64,000 nt of DNA, from the NCBI GenBank assembly GCA_030180135.1, contig CM058229.1, forward strand, positions 43,365,522 through 43,429,521. The letters are read 5' to 3'. Within the stretch, counting starts at the first letter, position 1, and each line of letters starts with the position of its first letter. The stretch comes from Orychophragmus violaceus. Lineage: Eukaryota; Streptophyta; Magnoliopsida; Brassicales; Brassicaceae. The translations under genes and the position numbers were made by a program. The notes under the pieces were generated by a model that saw only the letters and a program-made list of their open reading frames with translations, had not been told where the DNA came from and ran no database searches. This document shows, piece after piece, positions 48,342 to 59,950 of this stretch.

Positions 48342-49155
48342 GTATTGGCTGTGATGCCAAGGTTGCATATGAATTGCACATGATGCGGCCAGAAAATCCA
48401 TAGAAGTTTTGTAGTCAGGTACTCATGTCGTGTTTTTCTTACCTGGAACTCATATGACATATTGAGCACATGTATGTGGATGATGCCACGTATCACATTG
48501 TCTCTGGTGTTGTAGGCATTGTGGCTTAACCCACAATAATCCTATTCAAACAAAACAAAAGACTGATATATTTGTTTGTCTTATTTGTTATGCAGTTTGT
48601 AAATAAATTACGATATGCCAAAGACTGTGCGAGGGATATCATGGATGGAGCATGTGCTGATTTACGATGGCAAGTTTGGCAGTTGATGGAAAAGACATTG
48701 AGATCCCCAAGGTATCATACTCAAACGAAATCAGCCCTTTCCCCTTAATGCGTGGTGTGTTCTTACATGATTTTTTCCATTTCACTTTCCTCAATGCTGT
48801 GCTTTTTTGTTCTTTGCATGGAAACCCCGACCATACTCATTAAACATATATCATGTAGAATTTGAGCATGGGAGATAGCGTATAGTTGCTTTGTAAAAAC
48901 CATAGTTGGCAACTAATTTAGTTTCATATCCAAAGAATTCTTTGATTTTCTGGTTACTGAGACTGAAGTTGATTTTACCAAAAGGCTAACATCGTCGTTG
49001 TTGCCTCTAAGAACTGATGAACTGATGTTTCTTAAAAAAAAAAATTCCCCTTCAGGATTCAGAGGTCTTATAGTACTTAACATTGAAGCTATATGCGCGA
49101 CAAGACTCTCGAAGTCGTATGTGTCCGTGGAGCGTGGCACCTTGGGAAACTACAG
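48342..49155 (+). pseudogene. Diacylglycerol kinase gene fragment (three exons)
   Basis: Exon 48342-48418 encodes GIGCDAKVAYELHMMRPENP with a stop where Glu is expected. Exon 48596-48711 encodes FVNKLRYAKDCARDIMDGAC then ADLRWQVW. Exon 49056-49155 encodes DSE-LIVLN and, after internal deletion, LEVVCVRGAWHLGKLQ. These are the accessory-domain signatures of plant diacylglycerol kinases, which phosphorylate diacylglycerol to phosphatidic acid at membranes. GT/AG borders are kept. A stop, a 1-nt deletion and missing exon sequence show it is broken. It follows the kinase fragment on the same strand, as in gene-capturing Helitrons. Confidence 0.75.
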
Positions 49156-49742
49156 GTTTTATCTTCTCAGATTGCTCTTTACTCTTCTTTGTAATTCTTT
49201 TACGTGGAGGACTTTTACCAGTATTCCTTATTCGGTGGGATGCTAACAGATTTATATGATTTGATTCAAAAAATAAGAACATCGAATCTCTTACATTTAT
49301 AAGGTGAGCTTGCTGTATCGGACTCTGCAAGCTCCGCCTCTGCTGCTCTGCCAATCGATCCAGCCACAAATACGCCAGACAAATGGGTGACGAAGCAATA
49401 ACTTCAGCTATGACGGCCTTTCTAACGCCATTTAATTATATTACTTTCTATTGTTCAATTCGTATATCAAATATGAGAAATACCGTCTTCAAATTTGATT
49501 CAGACCACGCCAAAACTATATACCTGACCAAATCAAGGACAGAAAACTTGCAAGTCCATAACAATGGTATATTGATCCATACTAAGCTAGACTATACAAT
49601 CAATGGTAAATGACAAACAAATATCTTGACCAAAAAAAATGACAAACAAATGTGAAAACATAGGCCTTACTTGAACGCACAAGAACAAAGACGGCATAAA
49701 CTTACTCCAAAGGGGAAATAAAATTGCAAAATTCAAAAGCAA

Positions 49743-49781
49743 CGGACCCCCGCACGTGCGCGGAGGTGATATATCAACTAG
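49743..49781 (+). mobile_element. Helitron 3' terminus (H1)
   Basis: A GC-rich hairpin (CCCCGCACGTGCGCGG), then GTGATATATCAA and terminal CTAG at 49778-49781, followed by T. This is the standard Helitron 3' structure (hairpin, CTRR, insertion before T). Plus-strand orientation agrees with the captured kinase and DGK fragments upstream. The 5' end is not certain; a candidate TC start is near 39617 (A|TCAATCTATAAC). Confidence 0.7.
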
Positions 49782-50871
49782 TTACTATAACAAACAACAA
49801 ATCTCTCAGCACAAACACAATAGCAATAACATATTAAACTGTCAAAGCTTTCAATGTTTTTGGTTCATATTAGGCTTCATAACAAGTCTCTCGACACAAA
49901 CACATTTGCAATGGGAATTAGCATTCAGACTACAAACGAGGTCTGAGACGCGTTTTTTGTAGTCTTCAAACTATGAATGACTTCACACGAAGTCTACAAA
50001 TATGTCCTAAAGCCTAAGAAACCAAGGAAATTGATAATTCCATAATTATAAGACACAAACATTTCAAACTCATACACATGAAAACTAAGAAAACCTAAAG
50101 CACATTATAAATATGCTATAAATGCATTTTGAAAAAAAAAAAAAAAAATTCCGATTGCAATTGCAGTCTATTCCGCAATGTGGAGCAGACTCAAAGACTT
50201 AATTTGTAGTATCAAAATTTGGCATATTTTTCCAATTGCATTTTTACAAAGGAAACTTCACCCGAAGTCTGCGAGGTTTTTTCAGATTTCGCCTGAAGTT
50301 TACTTTCATTGATTTTTGGGTTCCTTTGCATTTGACCAAAACATCGATTTTCACAGAGTAATCTTCGATTGAAGTCTGTAGAATAAAATATGTTAGTTTT
50401 GCAATTGACCAAAATTTGATTTTGGGATATATACTTCATCCGAAGTCTATAGCTAGCCAACAAAATACCAGCTATTGACACTTAAATAAATGCAGACTTC
50501 ACCGAAGTTTACTTGGGTTAGTTTTGCAATTGACCAAGTTTGACTAAAGTAAAAAATATTTTGTTTTCGGTCGTTAGTGCATAGATTTCATCAGAATTCT
50601 AGTATTGATTAGTTTTGTGTTTGACCAAAATCTTGAATTCAGATAAATCATTCAAATGCAAACTTCACTTGAAGTCTACAGTTTAATGATTTTATGGTCA
50701 ATGTTTAAAATTTTGGTCAAACAAAAAACTAACCTATTTCTATAGTAGACTTCTCTCGCATAATATTCTGAAAGGTCAAAGTTTTTGGTCAACTATCAAA
50801 CATATTGCACCTGAGTATGTGTTAGGAAAGTTGCCAAAGAAGTCTGCGCTAAGAAGTCCTATTTTGATCTA
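49782..50871. repeat. Region between two Helitron ends with GAAGTCT palindromes
   Basis: No gene is supported. Between 49930 and 50880 the words AGACTTCANNCGAAGTCT, GAAGTCTNNAGACTTC and halves occur about a dozen times, in sequence otherwise rich in TTGACCAAA. The same motif lies at 8090-8360, and related half-sites at 9000-9240. A 17-bp A run lies near 50132-50148. Confidence 0.5.
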
Positions 50872-51399
50872 CTAGTTAAGTGTCCACCCCGCGCACACGC
50901 GGTGGTTCTGTTGCGTCCTTGGACTTTTTATAATTTGTGATGTGTCTAATCTTGTATTGACTCTTCTTTTTTTGTGGATGTTCTCCTTCTTGACAATATA
51001 TAGTAATTATTGTGTGTTGTTTTCTTTGAGAAGTGTTGATATTTGGGTACAACATATATTAGCATGTTTATTTACCTTGGTGATTGAACTATATGCTAAA
51101 AGTTCATGAAACATAGATTTTCGTGCTCGCACCAAAAAATTCGAATATATTGGGTAACTGGAGTCTTCTTTGTTGCGGAGGTTGTGTGAAATGCTTGTTC
51201 AACAAAAAAATCACTTTTAATATTTATCCAATCTTTTTAAGAACTAATATCAATATATAGGCGGATTTAAATATATGTAGATAATGAATAATGTGTGCTT
51301 ACTGGAACGTCTTCCTTGTCACCTTTCTTATTTCTCCAATTATGTCCTAAACGACTACCCTGCAATTGAATTTTAAAATGTGGTCAGTACGTTCTTACA

Positions 51400-52450
51400 T
51401 GATTATCTCTTAACAACTTTATTTGTAATTTTTTTTATTCATATTAAATTTACATATTTTTTGTGTGATTCATTCCTACTTGGTATTTCTCTTTAAGTTA
51501 GCTTAAGTCAATAATTTTTTCTGTTTTGTATTTCTAAGTTTCATATTTTGCTTTTATAATTATTTATTTTTAGGTTTTTGTGTGTTTTTTCATTACTATA
51601 ATGTTTCTCTTTTTGTTTTTTTTTTCCACCCACCCATTTGTTGACAAACTCTTAACTATTTTATTTGTATCTATTTTTGTTTTTTTTTTTTAGTATAAAA
51701 CTACACATTTTAGTTTTTTATGTGGTTCATTTTTACTTAATATTCCTCTTTAATATAGCTTAAGTAAAAAAATTGTTTTTTTTGTTGTATGTTTTGTATT
51801 TCTGTGTTTATATTTTGTTTTTATAATTATTTCATTTTAGACTATATTCTTTATGTTTTTTTCTTTAGTGATATTTTTTTTTTTTCGTTTTTTCCAACCT
51901 TTGGTTGAGAAACTCTTAATTATTTAATTTTTATTTCATATTTTCTGTATATAACAACTACACATTTTAGATTTTTTGTGGTCCCTTCGTACTTGATATT
52001 CTTTTTTAATTTAGCTTACGAAAAAATTATTTTCTGTTGTTTGTTTTATACATCTGAGTTTTAATTTTTTTTATAATTAATGAATTTTAGATTACATTAT
52101 TTTATGTTTTTCTTCAGTAATATATTATTGCACTTTGCTTTATTTTTTTATTTTTTTCTCTTGATTTTTTCTTTACATAAATGTTATATGTTTTTGATAT
52201 TTTGGTTCATTTGTAATTGATATTCCTCTTAAATATAGCTTAAGTAGTTTTTTTTTGTTGGCCAAATTAGTAGGTTCATTATCTTTTTTAAGCCGTGAAA
52301 ATGTTTTTTTCGGTTACACATCTAGACTTTGTATCTCTATTTGTTTCCATAGATCTGGCATATTTTGTCTTATTTTTTAGTCCAATTGTACTTGATAGTC
52401 GTGATTCATGTAGCTTAATTAAATATTAGTCTTTGTTATATGGGCTCATT
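51400..52450. repeat. T-rich degenerate tandem repeat
   Basis: About five copies of a unit around 170-260 bp. Each contains a TACTTGATATTCCTCTTTAA-like phrase followed by TAGCTTAAG (near 51471, 51730, 51986, 52209, 52383) and runs of T. Unit length shrinks rightward (259, 256, 223, 174). There is no coding potential. Confidence 0.6.
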
Positions 52451-53750
52451 TCAATTTTTTGGGAAATATTTTTTGTTTGAGTTTTTTATAATTTTTATTG
52501 TCGGTCTAGTTAGTAGATTCGTTATTCTTTATTTGTACCGTGAATTGTTTTATTGGTACCATATCTAAACTTTGTCTATTTTTTTCCTTCCATAGACCAT
52601 ATTTTTTTTTCCATTTGTGTAGTTGTTTGTTTGTTAAGATTTTTCATATCATAATTTATTTGCCATTAATATGAACTTTTTATTTTTCTAATTTTCTTTA
52701 TCTTCGACTTTAATTTTTTATTAGATCTAATTTAAAAATCTATTAAATTGTATAAGTGTTTATATGATTTTTAATATTGAAATAACCGTAGAGTTATTTA
52801 TGTAGAAATTTAGATTTCACGTTTTTTGTTTGTTAACAGTTTTAAAAATAGAAAAATTTAAATAGATAGTTAATTTGATATTAATAAATTTTTATGACGT
52901 TTTTATAAGGTTAATTTAGTGTCTCAAATAAAAGTAAAGTACCTTCAAGTTTGTAATATTGAATTTAATTTTATAATTAGATGTATATGTGTATTTTTAT
53001 ATATCTTTCTTAACGTATTATGCCGTATCTGTATTCACAATTTTTGTACTTTACCGTTTCCCGTCGCCATTTATGTACCCGTTTTTTACACTTGTACCTG
53101 TATCAGTGCTAGTTACTAACTCCTCCGTACTCATAGAAAGCTATTGCATGTACGTCATCTCATACTCTATCCTTGCATGATAACCAAGTGTGTCTGGAAA
53201 TGAATTAGACAGTATCGGTGCAAGAAGTATAACGGAGCAATGCTTTCATCAGGCAAAAGTTAACTTACAAAAAATGGATTATCCACACACACAAAAATTC
53301 CATTCGTTAATGGGTTCAAAATATCAGTTTGGCTTGTTCGAAACTTCGGATCATATATAAATTAGGTACAACTACTATATAATCGGTAATCCTGCCAAAA
53401 CATTGATAACATAATCCATTATTCTCCACAACAATCTTCTTACAACATTTCTTAATTACTTCACTAATCAATCTCCATCCAAAAACTATTTCTCAGACTA
53501 AGAACTGGCCTCACACCAGAAGAAAGCTGCAGATTCGCAGCATATTCCCACAGCCACAAGTCATAGTGAACAATCTCTGATCAAGAGACAGCGATGATAC
53601 TTTACCTACACGGTTCGATGTTTATCGCATGTTAATTCCACTACCTTGAAGATATCCTAATAGCTTATCCTGTGAACAAAACATGAAGATAAAAACCATG
53701 TCATTCGTTTTCAAGAACATGTGAGATGCCCTCAATAGTAATAATAATAA
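52451..53750. other. AT-rich region without a supported gene
   Basis: The plus-strand ORFs at 52919-53180 are Phe/Ile/Cys-rich and unconvincing. The part from 53450 to 53690 may be the 3' untranslated region of the minus-strand gene fragment that follows. Confidence 0.35.
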
Positions 53751-54193
53751 TAAATCTTACTTTTCGTCAATAAACATATGGACGGCTTTCTCGTTAGCTT
53801 CACTGAGAACTCCAGTCATCGTAGCTCCAGCTCGTCCGGCAGCATTACCAGGATCTATTGATGGGTATTTCACATTGTCTGGTTTCTTGAATGTCAATGA
53901 ACCGAGTCTGCCAATTCACACAATCTTAAGCCACTTTTGGTTAATATATATTTGAACTGAATCTGAAACCAAAACCAAAACCTCATTTAACTGAATTGAC
54001 TGATTATTCGGGGTTTCACTCCTTTTCTATACATCAAAAAACAAACAATCCAAAACCGACAAAACCAAACCCTTGGGTATTTTTTCTTGATGGTGATAAA
54101 ACCAACATGTTGGTTGGAACGACCGAAATGCAGGTCGTCGAATGGGACGTACGGAGAGGCGGCGGGAACGGCAACGAAGTCGACGGAAGCCAT
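53640..54193 (-). pseudogene. Small uncharacterised plant gene or captured gene fragment
   Basis: ATG at 54193 gives MASVDFVAVPAASPYVPFDD then LHFGRSNQH. A second exon follows the acceptor near 53910: LGSLTFKKPDNVKYPSIDPG then AAGRAGATMTGVLSEANEKA and MFIDE. A donor-like AA|GTAAGA at about 53759 and an acceptor TTGTTCACAG near 53668 could add KLLGYLQGSGINM. The phases do not join cleanly at either junction, so it is probably decayed or mis-modelled. The peptide looks like a real, compositionally normal protein, but I do not recognise the family. It lies inside the candidate Helitron H2, same strand. Confidence 0.4.
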
Positions 54194-54264
54194 GGATGTT
54201 GATGGTTGAATTCCTTGATATGCGGCTCTCAGTTGTTTTTTGGGTTTGCAAGTATTGCGTGTAG

Positions 54265-54505
54265 AGCGGTTGAGGTAGTTCAAGTGGTTGAGGAGCTCGG
54301 GGTGGTAAACACCATTCCCGGGTTCGAGCCCAGGCGGAAACAAAAATGCCTCCTCTGCTCACCCACACGGATATGGGTCCATTGCTTACGGCCCATTTGC
54401 ATACCCGAAGAGAGGGTCTATCCATGGGCGGCACCTCCCCTTGGGGATTAGTCTGGGCCCCTCCATAGGCCCGGCATACCCCAGGTTAATCAAAAAAAAA
54501 AAAAA
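54265..54505 (+). mobile_element. tRNA-derived SINE with target-site duplication
   Basis: Starts AGCGGTTGAGG. The pol III A box (TAGTTCAAGTGGTTGAGG) is near 54276 and the B box (GGGTTCGAGCCC) near 54320. The body is about 200 bp and ends with an A-run (54492-54505). A 15-bp duplication AAGTATTGCGTGTAG flanks it (54250-54264 and overlapping the A-tail to 54518). It lies in the presumed 5' leader of the small minus-strand gene. Confidence 0.85.
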
Positions 54506-54784
54506 GTATTGCGTGTAGGAATCCGCTTCTGCTAGGTTCATACTTATAGGAGTTAGGCTGGGTAAATTCGAAATGCAAGGAGGCGAAGAGGTACAAGATT
54601 GAATGCGCGGACGAAGGCGTAATAACGCCATGAACTGGGTTTTGATGGTGAGTAATGGAACTGGGTTGGAGGAAATGCGCTTTGGGCCACGAAATTAAGC
54701 GTGGTAAAGGCCCAAGAAACAAAAGAAAGCTCAGTTATTAAAAGCCAGATTAGAAAGCCCAACGGAATTAACCATAAAAGGACA

Positions 54785-54892
54785 TGTGTCTCTCTATATG
54801 GAGAGACACTCCTCTAATTATATAATAGATGGCAAAAACTAATTTTTGTTACACTCCTCTAATTATATAATAGATTGCAAAAACTAGTTTTG
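54785..54892. repeat. Hairpin and tandem 45-bp repeat at the Helitron/LINE junction
   Basis: GTGTCTCTC (54786-54794) and GAGAGACAC (54801-54809) form a near-perfect hairpin. ACTCCTCTAATTATATAATA then occurs twice (about 54808 and 54853), each followed by GAT, one more base and GCAAAAACTA. The repeat includes the candidate Helitron 5' end. Confidence 0.7.
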
Positions 54893-54895
54893 TTA

Positions 54896-57800
54896 TTTTT
54901 TTTTTTCTCTTGAAGGATAATATTACATAATTCAGTCTGTACAAGATACACACCACTGCCAGAGAACAAACTCTGGTTTATCCAAAAGCCTAATACACTG
55001 AGTACAAAGAAAGCCTAAATAAGTTTGAAACAACAAAAGGATCATCCACAATCAAGGAGGTTCAGACTGAGGGCATTACACAGAGGTATTGCCACTTTCT
55101 AACTTGAATAAGTCAGATAGCCAATTCGGATAGCCAGAAGCTATATAGGACTGATATCCAAAAGTATAGTCACTACCATCGTATGTTTGACTTCGATCCT
55201 GAAGTACACTACTCGCGATTAAAGAAGTTGCCTTGTTCCCAAGCTTTGTTTCCTTAACAAATCGCCAACATTGTACCTTTTCCAAAAAATTCAGTAATCT
55301 ATGGGAATGATACCTTAAAGATGGCCAGGCCGGTGGCCGTAGAACTGCCCCCAGCAGGTCCGTATACTCCGCTGCAAACACCACCCGTATGACTTTTAAA
55401 CTTGACATACTAGTAATAGCCCATTCCCATCCTAACATATTCGCATCTAAGAGAGAGTCCATGTCCACATAAGATCTTCTACCATGAAGCATAACCATAC
55501 CACGATCATTTCGAAGGACCCATGAAGCTGCAGCTTTTTTCTTATGCTTGTCCCACACTACACCAATGTTGCATTTCTGCCAAGACTTATGAGGCTTTTC
55601 CCAGCCTTGTTGACCTCCAGTTACACAAAGCTGCTCACGGAGAATATCCTTATCTACCAAGGATTGACTAGCAAACCATTGCAGAGAGTCTTCCCTTACC
55701 TTATTCATAGTGTTTGTTGCTTGGAATATCATTCCCTCGAAAACGAGTTTGTTGCGATTTTTCCAGAGCATCCAAAGTATCCAAGGTAAGAGTCTTCTGA
55801 TCTCAAGCGGGATACGGTTTGAGACTGAAACTTCCAAGATATAGAAAATATTCTGGTAGATTGACTCTGCATCAAAACCATTTTCGGGCAGAGGAACATT
55901 CGACATTGCCCAGACTTGTCTTGACAAAGAGCATTGAAACAACACATGATTTGAGGTCTCACCCTCCCAACCACATGTCTGGCACCTACTGTCAATCTTC
56001 AAACCTCTTGAGATAATCTTACTAGCAACCGGTAAGGCCCCACTCAATACTTTCCACAAAAATGTTTTTATTTTGGTCGGAGCAGCCAGCTTCCACACTC
56101 TTTGTTTTAGGCCATTGATCGATGGCTGCATCGCAGCTTCTGCCAACAACTCCTTTTTACTCACCTGGCAAGCAAGTTCATAACCGGATTTTGCTGTATA
56201 CACTCCTTCTTTAGTAAAATTCCAGACCCAGTAATCATCCACCTCAACAATGATCTTCATTCTTCTAATGTCCTTCACATCTGCTGCCACAAACAATTGA
56301 TTCAGCTTATCTATATCCCACCATTTTGTGGATGCATCAACTAGATTAGAGACTGTAAGATCCAAATCCACCAGGCTTCCTTTCTTCAAAGGGGCTCTAG
56401 CCATCTCACCACTTATCCAATTGCTATTCCAAACATTAATAGTTGATCCATTACCAATCATTTGTTTGAGCCCTTTCAATAACAACTCCCTTACATGAAG
56501 TATGCTTCTCCAGACAAAGGATGGCAGAGGCCCTAGAGCAGCACTGAGGAAGTTGACGTCTTCAAAATACCGACTCTTTAGCACCCGAGAGAATAAGCAA
56601 TCTGGTTCTTGAAGGATCTTCCAAGCCTGTTTTGCAAGGAGGGACTGATTAAAAAGTTGCAAGTCTTTAAAACCAAGTCCACCCAAATCTTTAGGCAGAC
56701 AAACCCTTTCCCATGCCACCCAATGAATCTTCCTCTTGTTTTCCATTGAATTCCACCAGTAATCCGACATCGCAGAAGTTAAGGCGACACAAGTTGTTTT
56801 GGGAAGCCTAAAACAGGTCATAGCAAAGACCGGAAGCGCCATTGCAATTGATTTCAACAGCACCTCTTTGCCACCTTGAGATACCAATCTAGCATACCAA
56901 CCTGAAAGACGCCCTTTCAAATTATCATTGATGAATTCAAGTAACTCACACTTAGAACCACTAAAGCATTCAGGGAGACCTAAATACTTTCCTACCCCAC
57001 CTTCATTGTCATTTCCAGTAAGAGATTTGATGATAGATTTAACATCATCTCCCACCTTGGATCCAAAAGTGATAGCCGATTTAGTAAGGTTTATTGTCTG
57101 TCCCGAGAAACCTTCATACTTTTTTTAGAATTCCTTGCAAGTAACGGATTTCAGGTTCCTCAGCTTTACACATGAAAAGTGTATCATCTGCGAAGAGTAG
57201 ATGGTGGATCATAGGGCCTGAGGGTGAAAATTGAATACCAGAAATCAGACCTTGATGTTCCGCTTTGTTCATTAGATAGGTGAGCCCTTCTGTGCATAGA
57301 GCAAACAGAAACGGAGACAGAGGGTCACCTTGTCTCAGACCGCGCTTAGGATAGACTAGTCCAAAGGCCTGACCATTGATGAGAATCGTATACGTCACAG
57401 AGGTGACACACCACATCACCCATACCACCCATCTTGAATCAAATCCTAAAGCCAGTAACAGCTCCTCTAGATACCTCCACTCTACCCGGTCATATGCCTT
57501 TGACATATCAGTCTTGATGGCTAAATAATCCTTTGAGATACTCGGATTTGTGCGCAAACTGTGAATTGCTTCATGAGAGATTATAATGTTGTCAGATATT
57601 AGTCTTGCTGGAACAAAGGCTGATTGGTTAGGGGATACTATACCATCCAGAAAGGGTTTGAGCCGCATCACAAGTATCTTGGATATAACTTTGTAGAGAA
57701 CTGAACAAAGGCTAATGGGTCTCTGATCAGACATCTTCGTTGACCCCACTACCTTTGGGATAAGACAGATTTGCGTGATGTTCCATTCCACTGGAAAGCG

Positions 57801-59201
57801 GCCTGTCTTAAAAAACTGAAGGATTTCAGTTGTAACACTTGGGCCTACAATATCCCAGTACTGCTTGTAGAAAATACCAGTCATTCCATCAGCTCCAGGA
57901 GCACTCTCACTTTTGATAGCAAACATTGCTTTCTTCACTTCTTCTCTTGTCACCTCACGCAAGAGACTCTGATTAATACTCTCTGTGACTCTAGACTGCA
58001 TCCCAACAAAGAAACTGGAATCGGAGGGTGAAAGGGAGGATGAGAACAGCTTTGAAAAATAAGTCGCAGCAATGTCCCCCTTTGATGCATCAGAACTGTG
58101 GAGTTTACCAACATCATCTTCCAGAAATTCCAGAGCATTTTTATTTCTTGCCGCTTTAACAGAAGTAAAAAATACCTTAGAGCATTTATCACCTCCATGA
58201 TCCCACTCTTCTTTACAGTTCTGCTTCCAGAAATTTGTTTCCTCATGGTATGCTACAACCAGATCCTTCTTTAGCACTGCCATTCTTTTAAAGCAAGGAT
58301 TGATTGCCGCATACTCTCCCTCAAGCTCAAACTCTAACTTGTCAATTTTTTCTCTAGCATTCAGAGGGTTTGATTTTTTCCACAGACTCAGTTCTTTTCT
58401 GCACTGTCTCAGCTTCTCCGATACAGTATTCATACCTACCAAGTTCCTATTACTCCAAGCCTTTTCCACTGCTTCCCTGACCATCGGCTTATGCAACATA
58501 CGTTTGTCAAACTTAAAAGACCCTCTGTATCTTTCTTGAGAGGCCACCAAAGAAACCAGAACAGGACGATGGTCTGACCCACGTTTATCCAAAAATAACT
58601 GATTTGAAGCCGGATATTTCCTGAACCATCCCTTGTTGCCAAAACATCTATCAAGTTTACATTGAATCCAAAGATCATATCTCCTCCCTCCCCAAGTAAA
58701 ACCATTGCCCGTCCCCATAAGCTCAGTCATTTGACATCCATTAAGCATTTCCAGGAAAGGCTGAAATGTATTTGTATTTCTGCTTGGACCTCCAATCTTT
58801 TCTTCGTTGCTTATGATCTCATTAAAATCTCCTACTATACACCAACACTCCTTTCTTTGTGAACCAATACGAAGTAAACGTTCCCATACTTCTGAACGTA
58901 AATCATAGTTTGGATTACCATATATACATGATACAAAGAACATATCATCACCTAACTGTACACCGAAGTCAAGAACATTCTTATCCGCAAACAACATCTC
59001 TATCTTGACTTTCTGTTTCCAAAACAAGGCTAAACCGCCGCTATTCCCTCTCGGATCAACTGTATAAACAAAATCATATCCGAGCCAAACTTGCAAGTCA
59101 ACCAAAACATTGCGATCCGCCATCGTTTCCATAAGAAAATTATGTCCGGGAAATGCTTTTTACGCATTTCCATCAGTCTCGGAATTGTCGGTTGATGAGG
59201 C
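54896..59201 (-). mobile_element. L1-type LINE (5' part cut by Copia C2)
   Basis: A plus-strand T run at 54896-54906 marks the poly(A) tail of a minus-strand element. ORF2 fills 55076-59201. The 5' end was interrupted by C2 at 59202, inside the start of the endonuclease domain, so ORF1 and the upstream TSD lie beyond the window. Confidence 0.85.
55076..59201 (-). pseudogene. LINE ORF2: endonuclease, reverse transcriptase, zinc finger, RNase H-like
   Basis: The endonuclease domain keeps PRLMEMRKKHFPDIIF (59180), FVSCIYGNPN, VGDFNEI and GSDHRPVLVSL. RT follows with SAPGADGMTG, RPISLCSVLYK, DMSKAYDRVEW, LRQGDPLSPFLFALC and the catalytic FADDTLF near 57180. A 1-nt insertion in an A-run near 57120-57126 shifts frame; coding resumes as GFSGQTINLTKSAITFG and VGDDVKSIIKSL. 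Then come the zf-RVT region (CQTCGWEGETSNHVLFQC) and an RNase H-like tail (WVLRNDRGMVMLHGRR). A second 1-nt shift lies near 59137 before METMADRN. With only two indels in about 1,375 codons this is a recently active copy. It would act by target-primed reverse transcription in the nucleus. Confidence 0.9.
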
Positions 59202-59937
59202 TGTTGGGATTATGTCCTGAAATCACATTGTACTCACTCTAGAGATAGTTGTATTGTTGAGATCGGACAATTCATATGATACTGGGTAGTCATAATATTT
59301 TGCTAGAAACCACTTGTGACAAATGAGTTGTAACTCAATTCCAGTATCGTGTGAACCTACAGGGTCACACACCTAAGCAAGTTGGACATAGTTCGTATGG
59401 GATTGATCATTGGCATATGGTCTAGTCGATGTGTATTGGATACACATCGAATACGAGTTTTAATGAGGTGTGTCGATCGACACCATTGGGTGCGTCGGTC
59501 GACACAAGATGTGTGTCGATCGACACCACTAAGTGTGTCGGTCGACACAAGGCCGAAACCGAAACTGATGTTTCGGTTTATGTCAAGGTCGACATATATA
59601 AGTGATCTTATGTAATTTCGACCCGGTTGATGAGACGTACGCCGCCCAGACAGTGTTTTCTCTGAGAGAAAACACAGAAACCTCTAGAAACTTAGTTCCC
59701 AGGAGATCCGAGCACCGGTACTAGCATCCCGGCGGATTCTAGCTTGTGCGTGTGGACTACAGTAGAGGCGCAGCATCTGAGGCGCTGGAGATCTTGTTTA
59801 TCTGACTCTATTCCGCTGCTAATCTCCAGGTAAACAGAGATCAGATCCTTGATTCAATTAACTAGACCCTAGATCCTAGGCTATCGGGAACCTGACAGCA
59901 ATTCTGAATATGGTAGAATTGGCTCGAAGTTCCTACA
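59202..59937 (+). repeat. 5' LTR of Copia C2
   Basis: TGTTGGGATTATG...GTTCCTACA, 736 bp. Palindrome pairs at about 59473-59550 replace the single pair of C1. Confidence 0.85.
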
Positions 59938-59938
59938 G

Positions 59939-59950
59939 TGGTATCAGAGC
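59939..59950 (+). promoter_or_regulatory. Primer binding site (initiator Met tRNA) of Copia C2
   Basis: TGGTATCAGAGC, one base after the LTR. Confidence 0.9.

Larger units (their letters stand above)
50872..54829 (-). mobile_element. Probable Helitron H2 (minus strand)
   Basis: Minus-strand 3' end: the hairpin at about 50884-50905 (CCACC, CCGCG, loop, CGCGG, TGG), then ACACTTAA and CTAG at 50872-50875, followed on the minus strand by T. Minus-strand 5' end: A|TCTATTATATAATTAGAGGAG at 54829, the TC start. A second copy of the start lies at 54874, so the true 5' edge is one of the two. No RepHel helicase is visible, so H2 would be non-autonomous. It contains T-rich tandem repeats, a small gene fragment and a SINE. 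Confidence 0.55.

Noticed and set aside
52919..53180. Two hydrophobic plus-strand ORFs as membrane proteins
   Set aside because: Phe/Ile/Cys richness follows from T-rich DNA; no start context or homology.
54265..54345. Possible functional tRNA gene
   Set aside because: A and B boxes are present, but the unit runs on for about 200 bp to an A-tail and is bounded by a 15-bp duplication. It is a SINE.
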